This document shows positions 47,746 through 58,727 of a stretch of DNA of 64,000 nt, in pieces. The DNA is from Salinicola salarius (GTDB lineage: Bacteria; Pseudomonadota; Gammaproteobacteria; Pseudomonadales; Halomonadaceae), in NCBI RefSeq assembly GCF_002179555.1, contig NZ_NHOU01000002.1, forward strand, positions 62,001-126,000, in the 5' to 3' direction. Under the pieces are notes generated by a model. That model saw only the letters and a program-made list of their open reading frames with translations, was not told the DNA's origin and made no database searches. The translations under genes were made by a program, and so were the position numbers. The first letter of the stretch is position 1; each line of letters begins with the position of its first letter.

Positions 47746-48074
47746 GGATGGATCACCTTGACTTCATCGACGCTCGGTACGCGCATGTTCAGACGCTTGC
47801 TGGCCAACGACTCGATCCGTGCCGGCGACGACCAGGTACTCTCCTCGAGCAGCAGGCGCCCCCACTCCGTCTGCAGGGAATCCCGCTGATTCTCCAGCTT
47901 CTGCAACCGTGCATACTGTACCCGGGTCAAGTGAGACGTGCTGATGATGGCCAGCGCCGTCACCAGCACGGCGATGGTCACGATGCCGAGCAGTGTGGCG
48001 CGGAACCCCGGACGCCGGGCGAACGGCCAGTCACCGGTCTCCAACAGGCTGCGTCGTCGTCCTTGAACGGCCAT
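47742..48074 (-). CDS. ftsL: Cell division protein FtsL
   Basis: 110 residues, bitopic: cytoplasmic basic N terminus, membrane segment at about 27-47 (ATLLGIVTIAVLVTALAIIST), then a periplasmic coiled coil (RVQYARLQKLENQRDSLQTEWGRLLLEESTW). FtsL pairs with FtsB and activates FtsW/FtsI. Begins 8 bases after rsmH and overlaps ftsI. Confidence 0.93.
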   Translation of the reverse strand: MAVQGRRRSLLETGDWPFARRPGFRATLLGIVTIAVLVTALAIISTSHLTRVQYARLQKLENQRDSLQTEWGRLLLEESTWSSPARIESLASKRLNMRVPSVDEVKVIHP

Positions 48075-48082
48075 GTTGCTCC

Positions 48083-49084
48083 TTATCTCAACTTCTCGAC
48101 GGCAGGTCCCAGCTTCTCGGCGATGCGCATGACTGCGCTGCGCGCGCGCGGGTTCGCATCGACCTCGCTCTCACTGGCACGCATTGCCTTGCCTACCGGT
48201 TTGAGCCGCTTGTTGAGTTGATCCTCGCGAATGGGCATGCCACGAGGCAAATGCGTATCCCCGCGAGACTGATCGCGAATGAAACGCTTGGCCAGTCGGT
48301 CTTCCAGCGAGTGAAAACTGATCACTACCAGGCGTCCTCCCGGCTCCAGCGCATCCAGAGCGACCGACAGGGCACGTTCCAGCTGGCCCAGCTCGTCATT
48401 GAGATGGATACGAATGGCCTGGAAGACCCGCGTGGCGGGGTGCTTACCCTTTTCCCAGGCGGGATGCGCCGCCTTGACGACCTCGGCGAGTTGATGGGTC
48501 CGTTCGATCGGAGCCTCACGACGGGCCGCGACGATGGCCCGCGCGATTCGCTTGGCGAAACGCTCTTCTCCGTAGGTCTTGAAGATCCGCGCCATTTCCT
48601 GGTCGTCGGTGCGCGCGACCCATTCGGCAGCGCCAATGCCCGAGGTCGGATCCATGCGCATGTCCAGCGGACCATCCCGCAGAAAGCTGAATCCGCGTTC
48701 GGGGTCGTCCAACTGCGGGGAAGAAACACCGACATCAAGAAGAATGCCGTTCAAACGGCCATGGACACCGCACGCCTCGGCATGGCGGTCCAGTTCGCCA
48801 AATACGCCACGGCATACCGTCAGTCGCGAGTCGTCGATCTCGGCGGCAACTGCCAGCGCGGCAGGATCGCGGTCGATCGCGATCAGGCGCCCATCCTCGT
48901 CGAGACGGGAGAGAATCGCTCGAGAGTGACCACCACGGCCAAAGGTGCCATCGAGATAGACACCGGAGGGGGACTGCACCAACGCCTCCACGGCTCCGTC
49001 GAGCAGCACGCTGGTATGGCGAAAATCGGCGCGATTCGCCGCACCGCCTTGGGGTGCTTCTGGAGCGTTGTCGCGGTGCTGCAT
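48083..49084 (-). CDS. rsmH: 16S rRNA (cytosine-1402 N4)-methyltransferase RsmH
   Basis: 333 residues from ATG 49084 (MQHRDNAPE). The open frame runs back to 49168, but that would enter the 3' end of rnpB, so the shorter start is preferred; the ribosome binding site is weak. SAM-binding [15 protein letters not shown] near residue 45, [15 protein letters not shown] near 123 and [16 protein letters not shown] near 260 are conserved. It acts with RsmI (49636-50490) on the same nucleotide. mraZ, normally directly upstream, is absent. Confidence 0.96.
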   Translation of the reverse strand: MQHRDNAPEAPQGGAANRADFRHTSVLLDGAVEALVQSPSGVYLDGTFGRGGHSRAILSRLDEDGRLIAIDRDPAALAVAAEIDDSRLTVCRGVFGELDRHAEACGVHGRLNGILLDVGVSSPQLDDPERGFSFLRDGPLDMRMDPTSGIGAAEWVARTDDQEMARIFKTYGEERFAKRIARAIVAARREAPIERTHQLAEVVKAAHPAWEKGKHPATRVFQAIRIHLNDELGQLERALSVALDALEPGGRLVVISFHSLEDRLAKRFIRDQSRGDTHLPRGMPIREDQLNKRLKPVGKAMRASESEVDANPRARSAVMRIAEKLGPAVEKLR

Positions 49085-49123
49085 GAAGATCTCGGTGTCG
49101 AACGGCGGAAATCGAAAGAAAGA

Positions 49124-49472
<349 letters not shown>

Positions 49473-49481
49473 AAGCGCGCA

Positions 49482-49510
49482 AGAATAGCAGCCCCCCGTG
49501 ACCCTCTCAA
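49482..49510 (-). promoter_or_regulatory. rnpB promoter
   Basis: On the minus strand TTGAGA (49505-49510), exactly 17 bases, TATTCT (49482-49487), then 9 bases to the deduced first base of RNase P RNA. Position and spacing are right for a sigma-70 promoter. No terminator is evident after rnpB, so it may also feed the dcw cluster. Confidence 0.7.
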
Positions 49511-49635
49511 GACAGCATTGCCGCGTTGAGCAAAAGCCGTTGTCATCGGCACGAAAACGTCGCGTAATGCCGACAGTTTCAGACCCGCGGCAGCCCGAAA
49601 CTCATCTGTGGAAACGTGGCAGATCGACCGTCGAT

Positions 49636-50490
49636 CTAGGCGCCGGGCTTCTGAGTCAGCGCCATCTGATACCAGTGCTTGCGACGCCCGCCCAACAGGC
49701 GCACGACGACCGCCGCCGCGCTCTTGACCGCCACGCCCTCGGCCAGCATCGCCCGGAGCAGCGCTTCGCCCTCGGCGTCGTCGGCGGCTTCTTCCCGGCG
49801 CGGCGCACCGGCCAGCATGACCACGAACTCCCCCCTCGCCTGATCGGGATCTTCGTCCATGATGCTCAGCAGTTCGGCCGCGGAACCGTCGAGCAGAGTC
49901 TCGAAGGTCTTGGTCAGCTCCCGTGCGAGCACCACCTGGCGCTCGCCGACCACGGCGGCCAGATCCGCCAGCAGATCGCGAATCCGGTGAGGCGACTCGT
50001 AGAACACCCGCGTTTCTTCCCGCGATGCGCCGGCCTCCAGCTGCTTCCGGCGCGCGCCGGACTTGGCCGGCAGGAACCCTTCGAAAGTGAAGCGATCCGT
50101 CGGCAACCCGGCAGCGCTCAGCGCCGCGATCAGTGCGCAAGGCCCCGGGATCGGCACCACGCGACACCCGGCTCGACGCAGCTCTCGCACCAGGACGAAG
50201 CCAGGGTCGGAGATCAATGGCGTACCGGCATCGCTGACCAGCGCCAGCTGCGCGCCATCGGCCAACCGTCGGCGCAGCTGCTCGACGCGCGCCGTTTCAT
50301 TGTGTTCGTGCAATGAAATCAGCGGCCGCTCGATACCCAGGTGCCGAAGCAGACGCTGCGTATGCCGCGTGTCCTCGGCAGCGATCGCATCGACCTCCGA
50401 GAGAACCCGACCCGCCCGGGCACTCAGGTCCTCAAGATTCCCAATCGGCGTAGCGACCACGTACAATACGCCTTCCTTTGTCTCGCTCAT
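49636..50490 (-). CDS. rsmI: 16S rRNA (cytidine-1402 2'-O)-methyltransferase RsmI
   Basis: 284 residues from ATG 50490 (MSETKEGVLYVVATPIGNLEDLS). Tetrapyrrole-methylase fold: VVATPIGNLED at the N terminus, EDTRHTQRLLRHLGI near 40, VSDAGTPLISDPG near 80, VFYESPHRI near 157. Pairs with RsmH to form m4Cm1402 in the decoding centre. It diverges from lpoA as in E. coli (yraL/lpoA). Confidence 0.96.
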   Translation of the reverse strand: MSETKEGVLYVVATPIGNLEDLSARAGRVLSEVDAIAAEDTRHTQRLLRHLGIERPLISLHEHNETARVEQLRRRLADGAQLALVSDAGTPLISDPGFVLVRELRRAGCRVVPIPGPCALIAALSAAGLPTDRFTFEGFLPAKSGARRKQLEAGASREETRVFYESPHRIRDLLADLAAVVGERQVVLARELTKTFETLLDGSAAELLSIMDEDPDQARGEFVVMLAGAPRREEAADDAEGEALLRAMLAEGVAVKSAAAVVVRLLGGRRKHWYQMALTQKPGA

Positions 50491-50730
50491 TCGGTACCAT
50501 CCGGATTGACATGCATTCACATCGACGACCACCACTGGCAGACTCGATGTTCAGTTCGGCAAGGAAGCCTCCGCAAGGCCGCGATGGACGACCACAGGCC
50601 ATCGATCGACAGACGCCTTCTAGCGGAACGGGTAAGGGTCAATGCTTCGGGCTACGATTTATCGCGGCGGTTTCATCGGCGATTCGTGTCCCGGGCGCAA
50701 GACCTCTCAACAAGTAAAGGGAAAGACACT

Positions 50731-52594
50731 ATGTGCAACGCGCTGCGGCGACTCCTCCTGCCATTGGTGGCAACTCTGACACTGGCAGGCTGTGCGGGCC
50801 AGAGCATGATGCAGGGCATCAGTGGCCCGAGCGCCCAGGAGTTACTCCAGCAGGCCAATACCCAGAGCGGCCAACAGGCTGCCACTTCCCGCCTCGAGGC
50901 GGCGGATATCCTAGCACGCCAGGGCGACACGGCGCAGGCACTCCAGGTCGCTAGCCAGATCGACAGCACCCAGCTCGACGGCACCCAACGAATCCGCTGG
51001 GCCATGGTGCTATCCGACAGCGCGCTAGCCGAGGAAGATGGTCAGAGCGTGATTCGCGCCACCGACATTCTCGATAGCACGACCGAGCTCTCGACCGGCG
51101 ATCGACAGACATTGCGCTATCGCCGCGGCCTTGCCCTGAACATGATCGGTGAACCGGAGGCGGCTGCCCGCCTGCTGATCGGCCTGCAGCGCGACAATGC
51201 CCCTTACGAGCTGAACGACGATATCTGGAAGCCGCTGTCGAGCCTCAGTCCCACCGCGCTGAATGCCCTGGCTGCGACGGATGGCGACCCGGTCACGCAG
51301 GGCTGGGTGGATCTCGCCCGCCTTTACCGTACCAGCGGCGGTGATATCTCCAACCTGTTCGATCGCCTGGATCAGTGGCGTAGCCGCTATCCGAACCACC
51401 CGGCCAATCGACGACTCCCGCAAGACCTGTCGACGCTACGTCAGCTCGAAGGCAATGAGGTCGACCAGATCGCCGTACTCCTGCCCGACAGCGGCCCGCT
51501 GGCCAACATTGCCTCGGCTATCCGCCAGGGTCTCGAAGCCCGCGCCAGCGACGCCGAAAGCCAGGGGGAACGCATCCCTCGACTGACCTTCATCGATTCC
51601 AGCCAGCAAAATCTCGACGCCCTCTACGCCCAGGCGACGATGAACGGCGCCCAGGCGGTGATCGGCCCGCTCGACAAGGACAAGGTCAGCGAACTGGAAA
51701 CCCGCGGCAGCGTGCCTCTGCCCACGCTCGCGCTGAACTATGGGCAGCATGCACACAATCAGGCAACCAACCTGTTCCAGTACGGTCTGTCGGCAGAAGA
51801 CGAGGCACGCCAGGTCGCCCATCGCGCGTATCTCGACGGTCATCGCCGGGCCGGCATCATGGTGCCGGATAACGAGTGGGGCTCACGTATTCTGGCGGCG
51901 TTCCACAACGCGTGGGAGGCCGAGGGCGGCAACGTCGATTCGGTGGTCAGTTACGATCCGTCGGGATCCGTGGCCACGGCGGTACGCAATCTGCTCGACA
52001 GCGACCCTTCGAGCATGGACATGCTGTTCCTGCTCGCACTGCCCAGCTACGCCCGCCAGGTACCACCAACTCTGGAGTTCTATTACGCCGGCGATCTGCC
52101 TGTCTACGCCACCTCTCACCTCTACGAGGGCACGCCACAGCCTCGCGCCGATCATGACCTGAACGGCGTACAGTTCCTCGACATTCCATGGATGATTCCG
52201 GATGCGGCCGTCGGCGGTGTCGACGCCCTGCCTTTCGTTTCCACCTTCCGCCGACTATCGCAGGAAGACAGCGACCCCGGCTTGCTCAAGCTCAACGCCA
52301 TGGGCGTCGATGCCTACGAGCTCGCCCGCCGCCTGCCGCTGATCCAGGCATTGCCGAACACGCAGATCTTCGGCGCCACCGGGACGTTACAGGCGCGCGA
52401 CGATGGCCGCATCCAGCGCACCCTACCCTGGGCGCTGTTCCAGTCCGGCACGCCACAACCGTTACTGATGGCACCGGCAGCCACGCCGACTCACTCGCCC
52501 TCGAATCCTGACGGCGCCGCCGGCAGCACATCGCAGGAAGAATCACGAAACTCGGCCAACAGCGATCTCAACGGATTCGCACTCGATACCGACG

Positions 52595-52611
<17 letters not shown>
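50731..52611 (+). CDS. lpoA: LpoA, outer-membrane lipoprotein activator of PBP1A
   Basis: 626 residues from ATG 50731 (AGGGAAA upstream). Lipoprotein signal with lipobox TLAGC, acylated Cys at residue 20. A helical TPR-like N-terminal half (about 30-255) is followed by a periplasmic-binding-protein-like C-terminal half beginning VDQIAVLLPDSGPLANIASAIRQG near 243. It reaches through the periplasm to stimulate the PBP1A transpeptidase. Divergent from rsmI; overlaps yraN by 17 bases. Confidence 0.93.
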
Positions 52612-53615
<1,004 letters not shown>

Positions 53616-53620
53616 GACCC

Positions 53621-54175
53621 ATGAAGAAGACACTGATCGTTTCCTCCTGTCTGATCGGCCTGCTGGCCCTTGGCGGATGCGCCACCGGAAGCCAGGAAGA
53701 GAACTACGCCGAGCGCACGCCCGGCGCCAAGGTCGAAGACAGCAGTATCCAGAGCAAGATTTTCGACGCTCTCAACGCCGCGGACGCTCGTTACGGCGAC
53801 GCCCATGTCAACGTTGACAGCTACAACAGCAATGTCCTGTTGACCGGCCAGGTGCCCAGCGACGAGCTCAAGCAGCGCGCCACGGAAATCGCCCGAAACG
53901 TGCGCAGCGTTCGCCAGGTTCATAACGAGCTGATGGTATCGGCCAATACGCCGGTCAGCCAGCGCATGACCGACACCTGGATCACCGGGCGCATCAAGGC
54001 CAATCTGGTCGCCAACGAGGACCTAGACGCCAATTTGATTCGCGTCATTACCGAGAATGGCACGGTCTATCTGATGGGGCTTGTCACGCAACAGCAAGCC
54101 AGCCAAGCAACCGGCGCCGCCTCCGGCGTGGGCGGTGTCCAGCGCATCGTCAAGGTGTTCGAATACCTCAACTAA
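53621..54175 (+). CDS. dolP: BON-domain outer-membrane lipoprotein DolP
   Basis: 184 residues from ATG 53621. Signal peptide with lipobox ALGGC (Cys near residue 20). Two BON domains at about 42-108 and 120-184, each with the pattern VxLxGxV (VLLTGQVPS, VYLMGLVTQ). In E. coli DolP (YraP) helps keep the outer membrane tight and modulates BamA. Last gene of lpoA-yraN-diaA-dolP, followed by a strong terminator. Confidence 0.94.
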   Translation: MKKTLIVSSCLIGLLALGGCATGSQEENYAERTPGAKVEDSSIQSKIFDALNAADARYGDAHVNVDSYNSNVLLTGQVPSDELKQRATEIARNVRSVRQVHNELMVSANTPVSQRMTDTWITGRIKANLVANEDLDANLIRVITENGTVYLMGLVTQQQASQATGAASGVGGVQRIVKVFEYLN

Positions 54176-54199
54176 TCACCCGGGCGCAGGTCCGTGACG

Positions 54200-54238
54200 A
54201 AAAAGCCGCTGCCGAATCTGATTCGGCAGCGGCTTTTT
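54200..54238. terminator. Bidirectional terminator between dolP and sspB
   Basis: A 14-bp perfect stem (AGCCGCTGCCGAAT with its complement, 54204-54217 and 54221-54234), loop CTG, with AAAAA before and TTTTT after. Confidence 0.95.
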
Positions 54239-54297
54239 ATGATTCCTCACTTGTCACTGGCATGAAGGCAGGCCCAGCGACAAATGCAAACGCCAGC

Positions 54298-54795
54298 CTA
54301 CTTCACGATACGCAACGACGGCTTGCCCTTTTCGGGCCGGTTTGGCGCTTCGTCACTTTTCTTCTCGTCGGCAGGTTCGGACAACTTCGAAGAGGTATTT
54401 TCCGAGCGGTTCTCGACGCTTTCCAGCGTCGGGCGTCCCTCCTCCTCCAGCTCTTCCTCCTCTCCACCAGAGAAGTTCGGCATGACCGGCTCCTGGCCGA
54501 AGACCATACCCACACCATTTTCGCGAGCATAGATAGCGATCAAAGCGTCCATCGGCACGACGACCTGCATCGGCTGACCGCTGAAGCGCGCCCCGAAAGT
54601 GACCGCCGCATTGTCGATCATCAAGTCGCGCACGGCTGCCGGCGCGATGTTCAACACGATCTGACCATTCTGCACGAACTGTTGCGGCACCTTGACGTCG
54701 GGCTTCCCGGCATCGACCACGATATACGGTGTTTGCTCGTTATCCAGCAACCACTCATAAAGAGCTCTTGCCAGATAGGGACGGCTAGTCAGCAT
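54298..54795 (-). CDS. sspB: ClpXP adaptor SspB
   Basis: 165 residues. The folded domain (about 1-112) includes RPYLARALYEWLLDNEQTPYIVVDA and FGARFSGQPMQVVVPMDALIAIYARENG, which binds ssrA tags. A long acidic, disordered linker leads to KGKPSLRIVK, the conserved C-terminal peptide that docks on the ClpX zinc domain. Delivers ssrA-tagged and other substrates to ClpXP. 36 bases after sspA. Confidence 0.96.
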   Translation of the reverse strand: MLTSRPYLARALYEWLLDNEQTPYIVVDAGKPDVKVPQQFVQNGQIVLNIAPAAVRDLMIDNAAVTFGARFSGQPMQVVVPMDALIAIYARENGVGMVFGQEPVMPNFSGGEEEELEEEGRPTLESVENRSENTSSKLSEPADEKKSDEAPNRPEKGKPSLRIVK

Positions 54796-54831
54796 GTCAT
54801 CTCCTTTCAGGCAGCTTACGACAGGCGCCGT

Positions 54832-55458
54832 TCAGCTACGCATCTCACGTTCGGATTCGGATAGCGCCACCTTGAAAGCGTCACGCGCGAAGACCCGCTC
54901 CATGTAGCTCATCAACGGAGCGACCTGCTTCTCCGGCAACTCGACGCCCAGCGCCGGCAGACGCCACAGGATCGGTGCAATGCAGCAATCCACCAGGGTG
55001 AACTCTTCACTCATGAAAAACGGCATGTCTTCGAAGATTGGCGAGATCCCGGTCAGACTCTCACGCAGTTCCTTACGCGCCTTGTCGGCATCCTTCTTGG
55101 AACCCTGCTGGATCTGCTCCACCAGCGGACACCATTCACGCTCGATGCGATGCATCCACAGACGACTCCGCGCACGCGCTACCGGGTAGACCGGCAACAG
55201 TGGCGGATGCGGGAAACGCTCATCGAGATACTCCATCATGACTTTGGACTCGTAGAGCACCAGATCACGATCCAGCAGCGTAGGCACGCTGTTGTAAGGG
55301 TTCAGATCCGCCAGCTCAGCGTTATGCTCGTCGGCCGAGACGTCCAGGATATCGACAGCCACGCCCTTTTCCGCCAGCACGATTCTGACGCGATGGCTGA
55401 AATGATCTTCACTGCCGGAGTAAAAGGTCATCGACGATCGCTTGGCCACTACACCCAT
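54832..55458 (-). CDS. sspA: Stringent starvation protein A
   Basis: 208 residues. Glutathione-S-transferase fold without enzyme activity: N-terminal thioredoxin-like part ([60 protein letters not shown] near 53-88) and an all-helical C-terminal domain. It binds RNA polymerase and shifts transcription in stationary phase or stress. The start could also be the ATG nine codons in. Paired with sspB. petABC, which in pseudomonads lies between rpsI and sspA, is not here. Confidence 0.95.
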   Translation of the reverse strand: MGVVAKRSSMTFYSGSEDHFSHRVRIVLAEKGVAVDILDVSADEHNAELADLNPYNSVPTLLDRDLVLYESKVMMEYLDERFPHPPLLPVYPVARARSRLWMHRIEREWCPLVEQIQQGSKKDADKARKELRESLTGISPIFEDMPFFMSEEFTLVDCCIAPILWRLPALGVELPEKQVAPLMSYMERVFARDAFKVALSESEREMRS

Positions 55459-55582
55459 GAAACTTTCCTCGCATTAATTCAACGACCATGATAACACGAC
55501 GGGCAACCCGGCCGGGCGCCTCGCCGACCACGGGGAGCTAGAATGCACACCCGCCACGCACCAACAGCCATATACCAACAGC

Positions 55583-55612
55583 AAAACGCCCGACTGAATA
55601 AGTCGGGCGTTG
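55583..55612 (-). terminator. Rho-independent terminator after rpsI
   Basis: On the minus strand CGCCCGACT pairs with AGTCGGGCG across a short AT loop, followed by TTTTGC, 24 bases after the rpsI stop. Separates rplM-rpsI from sspA-sspB. Confidence 0.85.
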
Positions 55613-55635
55613 AGCGCAGAGGCGATCCTGCAGGA

Positions 55636-56025
55636 TCAGCGCTTGGAGAACTGCGGACGACGACGAGCTTTGCGCAGACCCACTTTCTTACGCTCGACTT
55701 CACGAGCATCGCGGGTCACGTAGCCAGCCGCACGCAGCGGACGACGCAGTTCCTCGTTGTATTCCATCAGCGCGCGCGTGATGCCGTGACGAATCGCGCC
55801 GGCCTGAGCGGAACCACCGCCGCCCTTGACCGTGACGTAGACGTCGAACTGGCCGGTCGTTTCGGTCAGTTCCAGCGGCTGACGCACGACCATCTGTGCC
55901 GTGACGCGACCAAAGAACTCGCCCAGTTCGCGATCGTTGACGGTGATCTTGCCGGTGCCCGGCTTGAGAAACACACGAGCGGTAGAGGTCTTGCGACGCC
56001 CGGTGCCGTAATACTGTTGTGCCAT
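55636..56025 (-). CDS. rpsI: 30S ribosomal protein S9
   Basis: 129 residues, standard. [19 protein letters not shown] at the N terminus, [19 protein letters not shown] near 69-87 and the basic tail [13 protein letters not shown] that reaches the P-site tRNA. Follows rplM by 11 bases, the universal L13-S9 pair. Confidence 0.99.
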   Translation of the reverse strand: MAQQYYGTGRRKTSTARVFLKPGTGKITVNDRELGEFFGRVTAQMVVRQPLELTETTGQFDVYVTVKGGGGSAQAGAIRHGITRALMEYNEELRRPLRAAGYVTRDAREVERKKVGLRKARRRPQFSKR

Positions 56026-56036
56026 GACGGTTACCC

Positions 56037-56465
56037 TCAGATGTTCAGTTCTTGCGGCTGCTGCGCGGCGTGCGGATGCTCGGTACCGGCATACACCTTG
56101 AGTTTGGCGTGCATGGCACGACCCAGCGGGCCTTTGGGCAGCATGCCCTTGACGGCGCCTTCGATGATTCGCTCCGGCGCATGGTCGATCAACTTCTCGA
56201 ACGACATGGTACGGAGACCGCCCGGATACCCGGTGTGACGGTAGTAATTCTTGGCTTGCGCCTTGTTACCGGTCACGTGCACTTTCTCGGCATTGACGAC
56301 GATGATGTAATCGCCAGTGTCGACGTGCGGGGTGTATTCCGGCTTGTGTTTGCCACGCAGGCGGCGAGCGATTTCTGTCGCCAGACGACCGAGCGTCTTG
56401 CCCGATGCATCAACGACATACCAATCGCGCTGCACGGTATGCGGCTTGGCACTGAACGTCTTCAT
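56037..56465 (-). CDS. rplM: 50S ribosomal protein L13
   Basis: 142 residues, standard. [29 protein letters not shown], then [16 protein letters not shown] and the [20 protein letters not shown] block. Early-assembly large-subunit protein. Operon with rpsI. Upstream, on the minus strand, TACAAT near 56602-56607 may be a -10, but the -35 is poor. Confidence 0.99.
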   Translation of the reverse strand: MKTFSAKPHTVQRDWYVVDASGKTLGRLATEIARRLRGKHKPEYTPHVDTGDYIIVVNAEKVHVTGNKAQAKNYYRHTGYPGGLRTMSFEKLIDHAPERIIEGAVKGMLPKGPLGRAMHAKLKVYAGTEHPHAAQQPQELNI

Positions 56466-56682
56466 GAGTGTTTCACCAAATAAGCGTATTTGGGCGTCGA
56501 AGCGGATGCTTCTCGGCCATCCCTATTTTTCTTGGGTTACTCGCCCACCGAAGGCTGCAGAACAGCTCCCGTTCAGACGGTAACGAATCGAAGAGCGCGC
56601 ATTGTACACGAGCCCTCTGGGCGGCGAAAGAGGTAGACGAGCCTGTCTCGCGCCACCCCGTCATGCCCTGCCTTCAGAGGGT
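56466..56682 (-). promoter_or_regulatory. Leader and promoter region of rplM-rpsI
   Basis: 217 gene-free bases before rplM. The only promoter-like element is TACAAT on the minus strand (revcomp at 56602-56607). The roughly 135-base leader that would follow may carry translational control, as in other ribosomal operons, but no recognised motif is visible. Confidence 0.35.
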
Positions 56683-56811
56683 GTTTACAAATTCGGCGAG
56701 CGAAGACAAGACAAGGCGAAATCGGCCGAAAAAGCGGAGTTTACAAGGGCTAAATGAGTATTTTGAGACCGATTTCAACGCCGTATTGTCGAGCGCAGGC
56801 ATTTTGTAAAC
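56683..56811. repeat. 129-bp element bounded by inverted GTTTACAAA / TTTGTAAAC
   Basis: Perfect 9-bp terminal inverted repeats at 56683-56691 and 56803-56811. Another GTTTACAA copy lies inside (about 56740-56747). The minus-strand frame through it reads MPALDNTALKSVSKYSFSPCKL..., a peptide of the kind often annotated as spurious hypothetical proteins when a dispersed intergenic repeat is translated. It ends 7 bases before the zapE stop codon. I call it a candidate dispersed (REP/MITE-like) repeat; only one copy is in this window. Confidence 0.6.
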
Positions 56812-56818
56812 AACTCTC

Positions 56819-58000
56819 TCAGGGCTTGTGCGCCAGCGCCAGATAGTCACGGGATTGCATTTCCTGAAGGCGCGACAGCGTACGCTCGAATTCGAAACTG
56901 AGGTTGCCCCCTGTGTAGAGCGACTCGACCTCGGTCTCCGCAGAGAGCAGCAGCTTGACCGCGCGATCGTAGAATTCATCGACCATGCTGATGAAGCGTC
57001 GCGCCTGATCGTCATTACTCCCGCCCATGCGCGGCACATCCGACACCAGCACCGTATGGAATTCCCGCGACAGCTCGATGTAATCGTTCTGGCTGCGCGG
57101 TCCGTCGCAGAGCATCTTGAAATCGAACCAGACGACGCCTTCATGGCGACGGCGCGCTTTCAGCTCGCGATGGTTGACCGTCAGCGTCTCCTCGCGCCGC
57201 CCCTCGCTACCGGCCACTGAACGGAAGCTCCTCGCCAGCTGCTTTTCGGCATCGGCATCGAGCGGAGAATGGAATATCTCGACCTGCTCGAGTGCCCGCA
57301 GGCGATAGTCCACGCCGGAATCGACATTGACCACCTCGCAGTGGCGCTTGAGCAGATCGATTGCCGGAAGAAACCGGCTCCGCTGCAGGCCGTCCTTGTA
57401 GAGATCGTCAGGCACGATGTTGGAAGTCGCCACCAGCACGACACCCTGCGCGAACAGCGCCTCCATGAGATTCCCCAGGATCATCGCATCAGTGATGTCC
57501 TTGACGTAGAACTCGTCGAAACAGATCACGCGCGCCTCTCCGGCGAACTTGGCCGCGATCTGCGTCAGCGGGTTCTTCTCGCCCTTGTGCACCTCGAGCT
57601 CACGATGCACGCGCTGCATGAACCGGTTGAAGTGCGTGCGCATCTTGCGATCGAACGGCAACGATTCGTAGAACACATCGACCAGGTAGGTCTTGCCGCG
57701 GCCGACACCGCCCCAGAAGTAGAGCCCCATCACCTGCGGCTTCTCGGGTGCCTGGGGCTCCGACGCCTTGCGCTTGCCGAACAGCCCCGCCACCTTGGAA
57801 AGCTTCGACTCCCCGGAGACAGCCGCGGACGGCTTGGGAGCCGGGCTTCGCTGGAGATCGTCATACAGGCGCTGCAGATGTTTGACGGCATTCTCCTGCG
57901 CGGCGTCGTAGCTGAAGTCATCACGTTCCAGATCGGCACGGTAGCGTGACATCGGCGTCATGGCGTTCGGATTTGACGTCGCAGACTGGGGAGAACTCAT
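56819..58000 (-). CDS. zapE: Cell division protein ZapE (AFG1-like ATPase)
   Basis: 393 residues. P-loop GLYFWGGVGRGKTYLVD near residue 91-107, Walker B VICFDEFYVKDITDAMIL near 158-175, and TSNIVPDDLYKDGLQRSRF near 192, all typical of AFG1/ZapE. In E. coli it associates with the constricting Z ring and affects FtsZ bundling. An in-frame ATG 13 codons in is an alternative start. Divergent from zapG, another division-linked gene. Confidence 0.95.
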   Translation of the reverse strand: MSSPQSATSNPNAMTPMSRYRADLERDDFSYDAAQENAVKHLQRLYDDLQRSPAPKPSAAVSGESKLSKVAGLFGKRKASEPQAPEKPQVMGLYFWGGVGRGKTYLVDVFYESLPFDRKMRTHFNRFMQRVHRELEVHKGEKNPLTQIAAKFAGEARVICFDEFYVKDITDAMILGNLMEALFAQGVVLVATSNIVPDDLYKDGLQRSRFLPAIDLLKRHCEVVNVDSGVDYRLRALEQVEIFHSPLDADAEKQLARSFRSVAGSEGRREETLTVNHRELKARRRHEGVVWFDFKMLCDGPRSQNDYIELSREFHTVLVSDVPRMGGSNDDQARRFISMVDEFYDRAVKLLLSAETEVESLYTGGNLSFEFERTLSRLQEMQSRDYLALAHKP

Positions 58001-58037
58001 GGCGGTATCGTGACCTCACGTCGAAACAGGTGGCGGC

Positions 58038-58066
58038 ATTATAACCTCCGACGAAAGTCTTGACAG
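58038..58066 (-). promoter_or_regulatory. zapE promoter
   Basis: On the minus strand CTGTCA (58061-58066), 17 bases, TATAAT (58038-58043). Perfect -10, four of six at -35, 37 bases upstream of the zapE start. Confidence 0.6.
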
Positions 58067-58087
58067 TGGCAATCAGACAAGGAAGGT

Positions 58088-58118
58088 TTGACCCGGTAGC
58101 CGAGCGGGTCGATATAAT
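58088..58118 (+). promoter_or_regulatory. zapG promoter with a palindrome in the spacer
   Basis: TTGACC (58088-58093), 19 bases, TATAAT (58113-58118). The spacer is long but both boxes are good. GACCCG-N9-CGGGTC (58090-58110) is a perfect inverted repeat lying between the two boxes, where a bound repressor would block polymerase. Confidence 0.6.
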
Positions 58119-58187
58119 GGCCCCGCACCGACCCCGAGAACGGTCTATGAGAAAGGTCGTGCCCAGCACGACGACGAGGAGCGCATT

Positions 58188-58640
58188 GTGAACGAAAGCA
58201 ATATCGACTGGATTCTGGCAATCGCCTGCTTCCTGGCGGGCATCGGTATCGGCGCCCTTTGTTATCATCTGCTGAATGCCAACGTGGCCCGCAACCAGAA
58301 AGTGCGCCAGCGCTTGGCCGAGACCGAACTGGAACTCAATCAGGTCAAGGATGCCTTGAACGATCACTTCGCCAAGGTAGCCGATCTGGCTTCCAGCATT
58401 CAGCGCCAGAGCCATGATCTCGAGCAGCATCTGATCAATGGCGCGGACAAGCTGGTCGATGACCTAAAACTGAAACGCCGGCTGCACGGCACTCAGGACG
58501 AAAGCGAAGACGTCGATGCGCCGCAGGTACCGCGTGACTACGCCGACGGCACAGGCGGCACGCTAGCCGAGGATTATGGCGTTCGTCAGCGCAAGACGGC
58601 AGAGCAGCAGGAGAACACTCCCCAACCGCCTCGCTATTGA
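58188..58640 (+). CDS. zapG: ZapG/YhcB (DUF1043) membrane protein
   Basis: 150 residues from a GTG at 58188 with GAGGAG ten bases upstream. One membrane segment at about 8-28 (WILAIACFLAGIGIGALCYHLL), then a cytoplasmic coiled coil (VRQRLAETELELNQVKDALNDHFAKVADLASSIQRQSHDLEQHLINGA) and a disordered polar tail. In E. coli YhcB links cell envelope synthesis and division. Divergent from zapE. Confidence 0.9.
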   Translation: MNESNIDWILAIACFLAGIGIGALCYHLLNANVARNQKVRQRLAETELELNQVKDALNDHFAKVADLASSIQRQSHDLEQHLINGADKLVDDLKLKRRLHGTQDESEDVDAPQVPRDYADGTGGTLAEDYGVRQRKTAEQQENTPQPPRY

Positions 58641-58651
58641 TGTCTTTCACT

Positions 58652-58700
58652 CCCGTCGGCAGTCGAAATCCGGCTTCCGACGGGTCGTCCCTTCTATTTT
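58652..58700 (+). terminator. Possible terminator after zapG
   Basis: CCCGTCGG (58652-58659) pairs with CCGACGGG (58677-58684) around a 17-base loop; a T-rich stretch ends in TTTTTT at about 58697-58702. The long loop and gap to the T-run weaken the call. Confidence 0.4.
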
Positions 58701-58727
58701 TTCTCCCTTCACGCCGGCCTTCTTCCT

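Noticed and set aside
56674..57144. 156-codon minus-strand frame through the 129-bp element
   Set aside because: It overlaps the 3' part of zapE in another frame and its tail only translates the repeat.
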